A stretch of 41,816 nucleotides of DNA from Burkholderiaceae bacterium. GTDB lineage: Bacteria > Pseudomonadota > Gammaproteobacteria > Burkholderiales > Burkholderiaceae_C. This document shows, piece by piece, positions 32,869-41,692 of this stretch. The DNA lies in NCBI GenBank assembly GCA_913776825.1, contig CAJYPV010000005.1, positions 1-41,816 on the forward strand. Direction: 5' to 3'. The notes under the pieces were generated by a model. The model was not told the DNA's origin, did no database searches, and saw only the letters and a list, made by a program, of their open reading frames with translations. Every line of letters begins with the position of its first letter. The first letter of the stretch is position 1. The position numbers and the translations under genes are program-made.

Positions 32869-33537
32869 ATGGCCGCGCTGCACCGACACCAGATCGCCTG
32901 GCTGTCCGACGACGGCTGGCGTCAGGTGCTGGCACGTGGCTGGGAGGGCGATGCGCCGGAATGCGTGCAGCACTGGGCGGCGCACCGACTCCCTCTGGTC
33001 GTGACCCGTCAGCCGGAGTCCCTGGCCGAAGGGGAGGTCGCTCTTGCCCTGAGCGGGCCGGCTCGGTGGTCACGGCAGCGATGGATGCTGCCGGTTCCCC
33101 GCACGGCGATTGCGTACTTCGACGAGTTCCCGCTGCTGGACCGGATCGCGGCGCAACTGCCTGGAACGGCACGCGCCAGCGCTGTGGCTCTGGTGCAGTT
33201 CCTGGCGCAGGAGGGCGTGACGCCTCGCGCCTATGGCAGCTTTGGCTGGCAGGCGATGACGGGATTGGTCTACACGCGCGCGGAATCGGATCTGGATCTT
33301 TGGATGAGCGTGGGCGGTTCGGACGAGGCGGACGCCGCCGTCCGCTGCCTCGCGCAGTGGGGCGGCTCGGTGCGGCTCGATGGCGAGCTGGTCTTCCCCG
33401 GCGGCGCCGCAGTCGCCTGGCGCGAATGGCAGGCCTGGCGCGAAGGTCGGACGCGCGCCTTGCTCGTCAAACGCCTGCATGGAGTCACCACGGTGCAGAC
33501 CATGACGTCCCTCGACCGTCAGCCGGAGGGCGCATGA
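32869..33537 (+). CDS. mdcG: Malonate decarboxylase holo-ACP synthase (phosphoribosyl-dephospho-CoA transferase)
   Basis: A 222-aa nucleotidyltransferase that attaches the prosthetic group to MdcC. Motifs AYGSFGWQAMTGL and ESDLDLWM hold the glycine-serine and metal-binding aspartates expected in MdcG. Its stop overlaps the mdcB ATG by four bases (33534-33537). Confidence 0.9.
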   Translation: MAALHRHQIAWLSDDGWRQVLARGWEGDAPECVQHWAAHRLPLVVTRQPESLAEGEVALALSGPARWSRQRWMLPVPRTAIAYFDEFPLLDRIAAQLPGTARASAVALVQFLAQEGVTPRAYGSFGWQAMTGLVYTRAESDLDLWMSVGGSDEADAAVRCLAQWGGSVRLDGELVFPGGAAVAWREWQAWREGRTRALLVKRLHGVTTVQTMTSLDRQPEGA

Positions 33538-34370
33538 CCGCGCAAGTCGCCCGGCTGCCGGAGGCGCTGACACCGCTCGCCATCGGACGTGCGGCGGTCC
33601 TGTCGCTGTACGACGAACTGGCGCTCTCGCCCAAGCCAGGCCTCGTCACGCTCAGTTGTCGCGGCAGCCATGAGGACATGGATGCCCAGACCTTCCTGCG
33701 CAGCATCCTGGCGCTGCGCGGCTATTTCGTGCGCATCGCCGAGCTGGGTGCCGAGGGCGCCCCCTTCGAGGCGCTCGAGCGCGCCGGCATCGATGCCGAG
33801 GCGCGCATGCTCGCCGCGACCGGCGGCATCAACACCCATCGCGGCGCCATCTTCATGCTCGGTCTGCTGTGCGCGGCGGCTGGTGCCGTCGGGCGACGTG
33901 CCCCGCCCGAAACGCTTCGCGCCGCGCTACGCCAGCATTGGGGCGACGCGCTGACCCGGCGCGCCGAGCGCCCGTCCTCGCTGCCTGGCGGCCTGGCCGC
34001 GCGACGCTACCAACTGCGCAGCGCCTCCGCCGAAGCAGCACTCGGCTTCCCGACGCTGTTCGAAACGGCCGCGCCTTCGCTGCGCGATGGTCTGGCCCGC
34101 GGGCTCAGCCGTGCGGATGCGCAACTCGACACGCTGTTCACCACCATGGCCGTGCTCGACGACAGCAATCTGGCCCACCGTGGCGGCCTTGCCGGCTTGC
34201 GCCATGCGCAGCAAACCGCGCGTGAGTTTCTCGCGGCCGGCGGTGCCGCTCGCAGCGACGGCCCGGCTGTCGCCGCCGCGATCGGCCGCGAGTTCGTCCG
34301 CCAGCGCCTGTCTCCCGGCGGGTCGGCCGACACACTGGCCGCCGCCTGCTGGCTCCATCGCCTGGGTTGA
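33534..34370 (+). CDS. mdcB: Triphosphoribosyl-dephospho-CoA synthase
   Basis: A 278-aa enzyme that makes the prosthetic-group precursor from ATP and dephospho-CoA. CitG/MdcB motifs are seen: LYDELALSPKPGLVTLSCRG, SHEDMDAQTFLRSI, GGINTHRGAIFMLGLLCAAA and LDDSNLAHRGG. Start at 33534 selected for the coupled overlap with mdcG; the longer frame upstream is a shadow of mdcG. Confidence 0.93.
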   Translation: MTAQVARLPEALTPLAIGRAAVLSLYDELALSPKPGLVTLSCRGSHEDMDAQTFLRSILALRGYFVRIAELGAEGAPFEALERAGIDAEARMLAATGGINTHRGAIFMLGLLCAAAGAVGRRAPPETLRAALRQHWGDALTRRAERPSSLPGGLAARRYQLRSASAEAALGFPTLFETAAPSLRDGLARGLSRADAQLDTLFTTMAVLDDSNLAHRGGLAGLRHAQQTAREFLAAGGAARSDGPAVAAAIGREFVRQRLSPGGSADTLAAACWLHRLG

Positions 34371-35282
34371 ATGAGCCTCGGCCTGCTCTTTCCCGGCCAG
34401 GGCGCTCAGCATGCGCAGATGCTGCCGTGGCTGGAGGACACCCCGGCCGCCGCCGCCGCGCTCGCGTCATTGAGCCAGCGCATCGGCGCTGACTGGCGAG
34501 CGCGCGCGGCGGACCCGCACTGGCTGCATGCCAATACGATTGCACAGCCGTTGTTGACGGGCGTGAGCCTGGCCGCCTGGCAAGCGATCGCTGCGCAGGT
34601 GCCCACGCCGGTCGCGATGGCGGGCTACAGCGTGGGTGAGGTCGCGGCCTTTTCGGCAGCGGGCGTGTTTGATCTGGACACGGCGCTGGACCTGGCGACT
34701 CGTCGTGCGGCGGCCATGAATGCAGCGGCGCAAGGCCAAGGGGGCGGCCTGATGTCGGTGCAAGGGCCTGCCGTCGACGCGATCGCGGCGGCTGAGCCGG
34801 ACCTGTCGCTGGCCATCCGCATCAGCGTGGAGCATGTGATCGTCGGTGGCCCGACGTCCGCGCTTCACCGCGCGGCCGAACGCTGGACCGCTGCGGGCCT
34901 GCGCTGCAAACCGTTGCCGATCGCCGTGGCGTCGCATACGCCGTGGATGGCCGAAGCCGCCGAGGCCTTCGCTCAACACCTCGCCACGCTGACCTTGAAG
35001 CCCCCTAGGATCGCGCTGATCAGCAACCTGACGGGCATGCCCAGCCGGCAGCTGCAAACGCTGACCTCGGCGCTCTCGGGCCAGATCGCCGCGACGGTGC
35101 GCTGGGACGAGTGTCTCGACAGCCTCGCCGAGCGCGGCGTGCGTTGCGTGCTGGAAGTCGGCCCCGGGGCCGCGCTCGCCGCGATGTGGCGGGATCGTCA
35201 TCCCGAGGTGCCCGCTCGATCGACGGATGAATTCCGCAGCGCCGCCGGCGTGGTCGACTGGGTGATGCAGCAATTGGCGTGA
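34371..35282 (+). CDS. mdcH: Malonyl-CoA:ACP transacylase of malonate decarboxylase
   Basis: A 303-aa FabD-like acyltransferase that primes MdcC with malonate (from malonyl-CoA). N-terminal LLFPGQGAQHAQML, the nucleophile Ser87 in AGYSVGEVAA, and ASHTPWMAEAAE with the catalytic His are present. ATG follows the mdcB stop with no gap. It ends the operon, 10 bases before a convergent gene; no hairpin-plus-T terminator is visible. Confidence 0.92.
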   Translation: MSLGLLFPGQGAQHAQMLPWLEDTPAAAAALASLSQRIGADWRARAADPHWLHANTIAQPLLTGVSLAAWQAIAAQVPTPVAMAGYSVGEVAAFSAAGVFDLDTALDLATRRAAAMNAAAQGQGGGLMSVQGPAVDAIAAAEPDLSLAIRISVEHVIVGGPTSALHRAAERWTAAGLRCKPLPIAVASHTPWMAEAAEAFAQHLATLTLKPPRIALISNLTGMPSRQLQTLTSALSGQIAATVRWDECLDSLAERGVRCVLEVGPGAALAAMWRDRHPEVPARSTDEFRSAAGVVDWVMQQLA

Positions 35283-35292
35283 ATGGCCGTTC

Positions 35293-36561
35293 TCAGCGCT
35301 GCAGCGCCGGCCGCAGCGTCTCCAACTGACCATCCGAAGGCAATGGCGTCAGGCCGATCAACTGCATCAGCAGCGGATAGACATCGACATTGTCAAAAGG
35401 CGGCAGCACCACGCCGGACTTGAACGCGGGACCGGACGCGATGAAGGTGGCCCGCATGTCCGGCGCCTGCTGGTCATAGCCATGTGCGCCGCCCTTGGTC
35501 CTTCGCGCGGAGGCCTCACTCGCCGACAGGGTCCAGCCGGGCTCGGCGAGGCAGAAGTACGACGGCACGCGCGCGTTGCGTCCGTAGGCCAATCGCGCCG
35601 GGATCTCGGCTTTGCGCCAGCATTCGGCGTGTTCATGCGGCTGCAGCAAGGCGGCTTCCAACTCCGCCTCCCGGCCCGGTGTCGGCTCGAGGCCAGCGAA
35701 CGGGCCGCTGCTGACGACGCGGTAGCTGCCCGACGGCAGCATTCGGTCGAGACGCACCACCCGCGAGGCGCTCACCGGCGCCATGCCGTGGTCCGACACC
35801 ACCACCAGATTGGCCACCCGCTGGCGGGCCGCCAGACCGTCGACCAGACGCCCGACGGCACGGTCGACCTGCGCCAGGGCGTCCATCACCATCGCGCTGC
35901 CGGGGCCTTGCTCGTGGCCGGCGTGGTCCACGTCATCGAAGTAAAGCGTGAGGAAACCGAAGCCGTCGCTGTCGTCGTCGTGATCGATCCAGCTGAGGAG
36001 CTGGTCGGTCCGCCCATCGGCGGAGAGCTTGCCGTCGAAGACCGCGTAGCGCGTCGGCCGCACGCCCTGGATGGCCGCTTCAGAGCCGGGCCAGAACATG
36101 GTGGCGGTGCGGATGTGGTGCTTCTCCGCGGTCACCCAGATCGGTTCCGCCTGATCCCACCAGCGGCGATCGGTCACCGCAGCCACGTTGCTCAGCGTGA
36201 ATCGAACGCCCGGGATGGCGGCGTCTTCCATCGTGTTGTCCACCACGCCGTGGTGGTCCGGGCGCAGGCCGGTGACGAGCGTGTAATGGTTGGGGAAGGT
36301 CTTGGTGGGGAAGGACGGCCTCATCGCCTCTGCCCGCACGCCTTGCGCCGCGAGGCGGCTCAGGTGAGGCGTGACGCCACGATCCAGATCATCCGGGCGC
36401 AGGCCATCGATGGAGATCAGGATCACCGGCGTGCGCGGCACGGCCGTGGTGGCCGACGCGGCCGACGCCGGCACGGACGCAGCCGGCGGTGTGGTCGCGG
36501 CAGACGCCGGCGCGCCCGCCGTCGCGAGGAGTAGCAGGGTCAGTCCCGTGAGCCGGGTCAT
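35293..36561 (-). CDS. Nucleotide pyrophosphatase/phosphodiesterase (alkaline phosphatase superfamily)
   Basis: A 422-aa exported enzyme of the NPP type. The start at 36561 gives an N-terminal signal peptide (RLTGLTLLLLATAGAPASA); a start 16 residues earlier is possible. Metal and catalytic motifs: VILISIDGLRPDDL with the first Asp, PSFPTKTFPNHYTLVTGL with the nucleophile Thr, FDDVDHAGHEQGP, VVSDHGMAPVS and GGAHGYDQQAPDM. It should hydrolyse phosphodiester or pyrophosphate bonds of nucleotides in the periplasm. Convergent with mdcH. Confidence 0.9.
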   Translation of the reverse strand: MTRLTGLTLLLLATAGAPASAATTPPAASVPASAASATTAVPRTPVILISIDGLRPDDLDRGVTPHLSRLAAQGVRAEAMRPSFPTKTFPNHYTLVTGLRPDHHGVVDNTMEDAAIPGVRFTLSNVAAVTDRRWWDQAEPIWVTAEKHHIRTATMFWPGSEAAIQGVRPTRYAVFDGKLSADGRTDQLLSWIDHDDDSDGFGFLTLYFDDVDHAGHEQGPGSAMVMDALAQVDRAVGRLVDGLAARQRVANLVVVSDHGMAPVSASRVVRLDRMLPSGSYRVVSSGPFAGLEPTPGREAELEAALLQPHEHAECWRKAEIPARLAYGRNARVPSYFCLAEPGWTLSASEASARRTKGGAHGYDQQAPDMRATFIASGPAFKSGVVLPPFDNVDVYPLLMQLIGLTPLPSDGQLETLRPALQR

Positions 36562-36715
36562 CCAGGAAGCGGAGCGAAGCGTGTGGGACGCGGGGCGGTC
36601 AAGGTGCATGGGCAGACAGGCGAGGGCTGATCCGGCCGCATTCTGACCCGAGGATTTGACTGGGCTGTGGCAGGTCAGCGCGTTGACGCTGCAGGTGTGC
36701 GAGCGCTGGCCCGAT

Positions 36716-37213
36716 TCAATCCACCCGCAGCACCTCGAACTGCTGGCGGACGCGGCCGACCTGCACCGTCACCTCGTCGCCTTCGAATTTGCCCAGGATC
36801 GCCTGGGCCAACGGCGCGTCGCCGCTGATGACCTGAACGCATTGAGCGCCGCTCTGCAGCTTCATGCCGCCGCCATTCGGTCCGAGAAAGAGATGTTGCT
36901 CCCGGTCGTCGGCATCGACGAGGCAGACCAGCGCGCCGATCTGGATGCCGAGTGCGGGGTCGTAGTCGCGGGGGCGGAATTGGCGCCAGTCGGCCATGGC
37001 CTGGCGAATGGCCTCGGCGCGCCGCGCTTGGCCGGTGGCCAGGTAGGACGCTTCGAGCCCCAACGTGTCGTACTTGTTCTCGGCGATGTTCTCTTCGTGC
37101 GTGGCCGTTTCATGCGCCACGCGTGCGGCCTGCTCGGCCTGCAGCAGGTCGGCGGCGAGCTGTTCCAGCATCTGTTGCTGCAGCAGGAATTTGTCCATGT
37201 GAACGCTTGGCAT
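36716..37213 (-). CDS. GreA/GreB-family transcription elongation factor-like protein
   Basis: A 165-aa protein (start at 37213; 37198 gives MDKFLLQQ and 160 aa). An N-terminal coiled coil (LLQQQMLEQLAADLLQAEQA, through ATHEENIAENKYDTLGLEAS) is followed by a FKBP-like C-terminal domain (IQIGALVCLVDADDREQHLF, GDAPLAQAILGKFEGDEVTV). That is the GreA/GreB layout, though the acidic tip of the coiled coil is not the standard Gre motif, so it may be a Gre-like factor such as those acting on RNA polymerase without cleavage. Confidence 0.75.
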   Translation of the reverse strand: MPSVHMDKFLLQQQMLEQLAADLLQAEQAARVAHETATHEENIAENKYDTLGLEASYLATGQARRAEAIRQAMADWRQFRPRDYDPALGIQIGALVCLVDADDREQHLFLGPNGGGMKLQSGAQCVQVISGDAPLAQAILGKFEGDEVTVQVGRVRQQFEVLRVD

Positions 37214-37316
37214 CTCGTACGAGCGGATGCGTCGGGAAGGTGAGGGCCCGGGTGGGCTGACCATGCGTCGCCTGACGGCGGCCAAAGGTCGACATTAGGC
37301 CTGAGCAGAACGAAAA

Positions 37317-37343
37317 AAGGCCGTGGCATTGCGCCACGGCCTT
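37317..37343 (-). terminator. Strong rho-independent terminator for the dihaem lipoprotein gene
   Basis: A perfect hairpin AAGGCCGTGGC-ATTGC-GCCACGGCCTT. On the minus strand it ends in TTTTTT (from the A-run at 37313-37318), as expected downstream of the gene that stops at 37383. Confidence 0.85.
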
Positions 37344-37382
37344 CGTCATTGCGGGAGCGCGCGAGGCGCTCCGGTCAATCCA

Positions 37383-40300
37383 TCACAGCGTGCGGAGCCA
37401 CGCCAGCAGCGCGTCGCGGTCCGTCTTGGACAGCTGCTCGAAGCGCTGACGCGACTTCTCGGCTTCGCCGCCGTGCCACAGGATGGCTTCGGTCAGGGTG
37501 CGCGCGCGGCCGTCATGCAGATAGCCGACCGCTTGACCCTGGGCCACCTTCTCGGTGTAGCCGATGCCCCACAGGGCCGGGGTGCGCCACATCTCGCCAG
37601 TCGCCTGACCTTCCGGCAGGTTGTCCGCCAGGGCCGAGCCCATGTTGTGCAGCAGCAGGTCGGTGAAGGGACGAATCGTCTGGTCGCGCAGTTCCGCGAA
37701 CGGATGGTTCTTGCCCGTCTTCATTTCCGCCGTGTGGCAGGCCGCGCAGCGCAGCGCATCGAACACCTTGCGGCCGTTGGCCACCTGAGCGGCATCCACG
37801 CGATGCTCATCCAGCGGCGCGACACCCTTGGGGAAGCCGCTCGGGATGCTGCGTTGCGCCGGCACCGCCAGCAGTTGCATGTACTGCGTCAGCGCGGTCA
37901 GGTCGGACTCTTGAATGCCCTTCTGCGCCGGCGCCGTGCGGCAACCTTGCGGGTCGGTCGCGCAGCTGCGGTTCGGATAGACCGGCGAGGTCACCGACAT
38001 GTCGTTCAGCAGCGCATTGGCCACCTGATGACGGATGCTGACCTTGCTGGCCTTCGCGCCGAAGCGGCCCAGACGCGTCGCGCCGGTTTCCGGATCGAAG
38101 GCGAAGTTGGCCTTGCCCAGCACACCGTCCTGGTCCGGCGTGGTGCGCACGCGCGCCAGGATGTCGGCTTCAGGCACCGCTTCCAGCAGGCCCACCCCCA
38201 GCAGCGGCATGGCGGCACGGGCCGACCACAGCTGCGGGCTCGGACCGTCGAAACCGAACTTCGGCTTGCGCAGTTCGACCTTGGTGCCATCGGCCAGCGT
38301 CACGGTGCTGCTCTCGAAACCGGCGACCTTCACCGCATTGCCCCAATCCTGAGGCGCACCCGAGGTGGACATCGAGTTCATCTGGATGGCGGAGCCATAA
38401 CGCGGATCGGGACGGATCGAGCCATCGGCCGCCTTGACCGCGACATGGAAGGCCATCTTGTCCAGACGCTGACCCACCGCGAACGGCGCCGGGCTGCGGC
38501 CGTTGTTGGTGTGGCACTGGACGCAGGCCGTCGCATTGAAGCGCGATCCCGCCAGGCCCTGGATCGAGGTCATCGGATCATTGCCCGCCTCGGCATGCGC
38601 GCCGGTCACGAAGCTGCTGTGCACGGTGCGGCGACCTTCCACGAAGCGCTGCAGGTTCTGCATGCCCGTGTTGTTGAAGGGCTGCTGGAACATGCGCCAG
38701 CCTTCGTCCGTGTAGTTGTACGACACGGAGCCGAGACCGCCGGACAGCACGGCATCCGGCAGCGGCGTGCTGTTCAGGCGCGGCTGGATGCCGTACCAGG
38801 GACGCAGGCCCGTGCCCATGACGTAGATGACTTCGGTCGTGTAGTAGCGGTAAGCGCCGTTGTCACCGACCGCATCCATCGCCGCACGGCTGGAGAAGAA
38901 CGAGCCGGTGAACTCGATCGCTTCACCCAGTTGCAGCGGACGCGCCGGGATGTTGACGCCATTCGGCACCAGTACGCCGTTGGCATTGGGGGCCAGGTCT
39001 TGATGGCCGGGCATGTTGTCCAGCACGACCGAGCAGCCGTCGTTCGCGCCGATCACGTCCTTGTAGCCGGAGTTCGGACGCGCCAGGGCGTTCTGCGGCG
39101 GCTTGGGAACTACCGGGCAGGAGGTCTTGTCGACGAAGCCGTCGGTGTAGGTGGTCGGATCCAGCAGCTGACCCGGCGACATCCAGCCGTAGCCGGTGAC
39201 ATTCGGATCGTCGATGCGACGGAAGAACGAGTGGCCGCCGCCACGCTGGGCCTGCGGGAAGTACTGGTTCACGATCAGGCGCGGCTTGGTGACGCCCGGC
39301 ACGCGGCTGTTGTCGATGAACTCGACGCCCCAGACGCGGTTCTTGAAGTAGTTGGCGACGAAGTTCAGGTAATTGCCTGGGCCCTTGTCCTGCGGATTGC
39401 CATTGGCGTCCACGGTCTCATTGGGGCCGAAGCCGATTTCATTCCATTCCTCGCCGCGCTCGCGACCGTGGCGGCCGATGCCGCGCTGGCCGAAGCGGGT
39501 GACCAGCGTGCCGTCCGGCAAGGTGAACTGGATCTGCTCGATCGGGGCCTGCGGCTGATACAGCGCGCTCATCGCCGTGCCGTTCGCGGGGAAGGCGAAG
39601 GGCGTGGTGGCCGTCAGCGGAATGCTGTTGTCGCTGCCGGCGGTCTTGAATTCGACCTCGAACAGCGAATAGCCATAGGCCGTGGCGCGGGTCACGCCTT
39701 GAATGCGGACGAAGCGCGTCGTCACGCCGAGGTTGAAGTATTCCTCGGTGCCGCCCTTGCCGGCGTCCTGGTTGCGCAGGCGCTTCCAGTCCTGGCCGTT
39801 GTCCGAGACCTGGATCTCGTAGGCCTTGCCATAGGCGTTCTCCCAGACGAGCTTCATGTAGCCCAGGGCCTGGGGCGTGCCGAAGTCGTACTGGATCCAG
39901 GCGCCGTCTTCAGGCTTGGAGGCCCAGCGGGTGGACAGGTTGCCGTCGATCGAGTTCTTCGCGGACAGGCCGGCGTTCTCCGGGGTCGACGAGATCGTCG
40001 CGGTCGGCTTGATCGCCACACCGGGCTTGCTCAGGTCACCGACCGGGGTCTGCGGCTGGGTGGGCGTCGTCGGCTCGGTCGGGTTCGTCGGCGTGACCGG
40101 CGGCACGGCGGCGCCGGTGAAGGCCTGGATCTCGAAGATCGAATAGCCGTAGCCGGTCGAGCGGGTCACGCCCTGCACACGCAGATAGCGGCCCTGGCCG
40201 CTCAGGCCGGTCAGGTCCTCGATGCCGCCGGCGCTGTTCTCGACGGTCTTGATCGTGGTCCAGGTGCTGTTGTCTTCAGAGGTCTGCAGCAGGTACTTCT

Positions 40301-40688
40301 TCGCGTGGGCGTTTTCCCAGTTGATGCGCACCCGCGTGATGCTGACGCTGCTGCCGTAGTCCAGCGTCAGCCATTCGTTGTCGGTGAACGCGGAGCCCCA
40401 GCGGCTGTTGTCGTCCTTGTCGATGGCCTTGGCGCCGCTCAGGTCGCCGCGCTCCATCGAGCTGCCGGTGGCCGAGACCGGCGTGAGCGCCGTTTCGGTG
40501 CCGTTGTCGCCGGCCATGCGCTTGGCGCGCGCCGCGCTGTCGCCCGTGCCGTCTTCGCTGCTGGCGATTTTGACGTCGGCCTGCTGGCCGCTGCCATTGC
40601 CGCCGCCGCAAGCGGCGAGCAGCGCGCTGCCCAGTAGGGCGGGGACAAATGCCCTGCCCATCAAGATGCCGAGTTGCTTGAACTCCAT
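37383..40688 (-). CDS. Large dihaem lipoprotein with two discoidin-like domains
   Basis: An 1101-aa protein. Cys27 in SALLAACGGG is a lipobox cysteine. Two F5/8-type C (discoidin) domains follow, about residues 70-170 (SRWGSAFTDNEWLTLDYG) and 210-330 (STRWASKPEDGAWIQYDFG), each ending in near-identical GVTRxTxYGYSxFEVE/I text. The C-terminal 700 residues form a di-haem oxidoreductase with CVQCH (722-726) and CAACH (981-985), plus RTPALWGIGYTE and YLHDGRARTLTEAILWHGGE, hallmarks of the dihaem peroxidase-related family. Anchored at the cell surface or outer membrane, it may bind a polysaccharide through the discoidin domains and carry out electron transfer. The start at 40688 was chosen because it yields the lipoprotein signal. 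Confidence 0.85.
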   Translation of the reverse strand: MEFKQLGILMGRAFVPALLGSALLAACGGGNGSGQQADVKIASSEDGTGDSAARAKRMAGDNGTETALTPVSATGSSMERGDLSGAKAIDKDDNSRWGSAFTDNEWLTLDYGSSVSITRVRINWENAHAKKYLLQTSEDNSTWTTIKTVENSAGGIEDLTGLSGQGRYLRVQGVTRSTGYGYSIFEIQAFTGAAVPPVTPTNPTEPTTPTQPQTPVGDLSKPGVAIKPTATISSTPENAGLSAKNSIDGNLSTRWASKPEDGAWIQYDFGTPQALGYMKLVWENAYGKAYEIQVSDNGQDWKRLRNQDAGKGGTEEYFNLGVTTRFVRIQGVTRATAYGYSLFEVEFKTAGSDNSIPLTATTPFAFPANGTAMSALYQPQAPIEQIQFTLPDGTLVTRFGQRGIGRHGRERGEEWNEIGFGPNETVDANGNPQDKGPGNYLNFVANYFKNRVWGVEFIDNSRVPGVTKPRLIVNQYFPQAQRGGGHSFFRRIDDPNVTGYGWMSPGQLLDPTTYTDGFVDKTSCPVVPKPPQNALARPNSGYKDVIGANDGCSVVLDNMPGHQDLAPNANGVLVPNGVNIPARPLQLGEAIEFTGSFFSSRAAMDAVGDNGAYRYYTTEVIYVMGTGLRPWYGIQPRLNSTPLPDAVLSGGLGSVSYNYTDEGWRMFQQPFNNTGMQNLQRFVEGRRTVHSSFVTGAHAEAGNDPMTSIQGLAGSRFNATACVQCHTNNGRSPAPFAVGQRLDKMAFHVAVKAADGSIRPDPRYGSAIQMNSMSTSGAPQDWGNAVKVAGFESSTVTLADGTKVELRKPKFGFDGPSPQLWSARAAMPLLGVGLLEAVPEADILARVRTTPDQDGVLGKANFAFDPETGATRLGRFGAKASKVSIRHQVANALLNDMSVTSPVYPNRSCATDPQGCRTAPAQKGIQESDLTALTQYMQLLAVPAQRSIPSGFPKGVAPLDEHRVDAAQVANGRKVFDALRCAACHTAEMKTGKNHPFAELRDQTIRPFTDLLLHNMGSALADNLPEGQATGEMWRTPALWGIGYTEKVAQGQAVGYLHDGRARTLTEAILWHGGEAEKSRQRFEQLSKTDRDALLAWLRTL

Positions 40689-41692
40689 GTTGCTTCCCTC
40701 CCGTGCCTGTGGGTGCGATCGGTGCGGTGCGGGATCGCTCCCACCACCGATGGTGTTGGACCGGATTGGTCCGGCGCGTGTGCCGCCTATCAGCTCACGA
40801 CGCGCATGGCTTGTCCCTCCTTGGAGGGGCAGGCGGAGTGTCTGCGTTGGGTTTACCAAGGGGCAAGTTTCAATATGTGTCCAATTGATGCCTCCTTTCG
40901 AATGAAATGACGCGAATCGCGCTCGATGTATCGAATCGGACATCCGGCGCCTGATTCGGCCATTCAGCTAATGGCGGCATTCGCCCGAAATGTCCGCAAT
41001 CGTGACCATCCGATGACAGCGGCGAGAAGACGTCTGGAGACGTTTCCTGGCTCCATTCAATGGCGCGGTGCAGCGCCTCGTGAATCGATCGGAGAGGACG
41101 GATGGCGTCGGTCGAATGCGGCCGCAGCGGGGTTTCCAGGCTCTGCCTCGAGACTCACGGCGGATGGAGAGCAGTCTCGATCAGCGCGCGCGGAATGCAT
41201 TGGAGTCACTATGGCGGGGGCGACGAATGGCGTCCACGCGTCATTCGCCCAGCAGGCGAAGCCGTGATGGGGAATGCGAAGTGGGCGCTAGCCTGGAGTG
41301 ATTCGGCGAGAGGTAATCGCGTGCTTACAGTTCACGCGGGTCATTCGCACTTCTGCGACAGGTGTGCCGGGCAAACAACATGATTCGATGTGCGGCTTGC
41401 CGCGGGCTCGGCAGCGTTGTTTCCCTTGCTTCAGGCCGATATCAACTTCGAAAGTCGGCGCGTCTTGTTGTGAAGCGTCACTCGTTATGCCCTGAAGCAA
41501 TAAGACTGCACATTGGTGCGACATCGCCAATGCCGCGGTGCGGGCGATACGACCCTTAGGGCTGCACGAAATTCTGTGCTGAGCAACGAGCCGGCGGGTA
41601 ACGGCAAATCGGCCACCTCCACGCATTGCTGGAGGCTGCGCGTCGCTGCAATTCAGAGAGAATCTGGTCCCCGACTGCAATCCTGGCATGAC
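40689..41692. other. Long non-coding stretch upstream of the dihaem gene
   Basis: About 1 kb without a convincing gene; the open frames here lack domain features. A GC-rich inverted repeat CCCTCC-TT-GGAGGG lies at 40815-40828, about 130 bases upstream of the lipoprotein start, and may be an operator or part of a 5' leader. The region 41000-41690 shows only degenerate sequence. Confidence 0.45.

Noticed and set aside
35297..35308. 12-bp palindrome GCGCTGCAGCGC between mdcH and the phosphodiesterase gene
   Set aside because: It lies inside the end of the phosphodiesterase coding region and lacks a T-run, so it is not a credible terminator.
37323..40637. 1104-codon open frame on the plus strand opposite the dihaem lipoprotein gene
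   Set aside because: It is antisense to a gene with lipobox, discoidin and haem motifs; its own translation is Arg/His/Val-rich low-complexity text typical of the shadow of a GC-rich gene.
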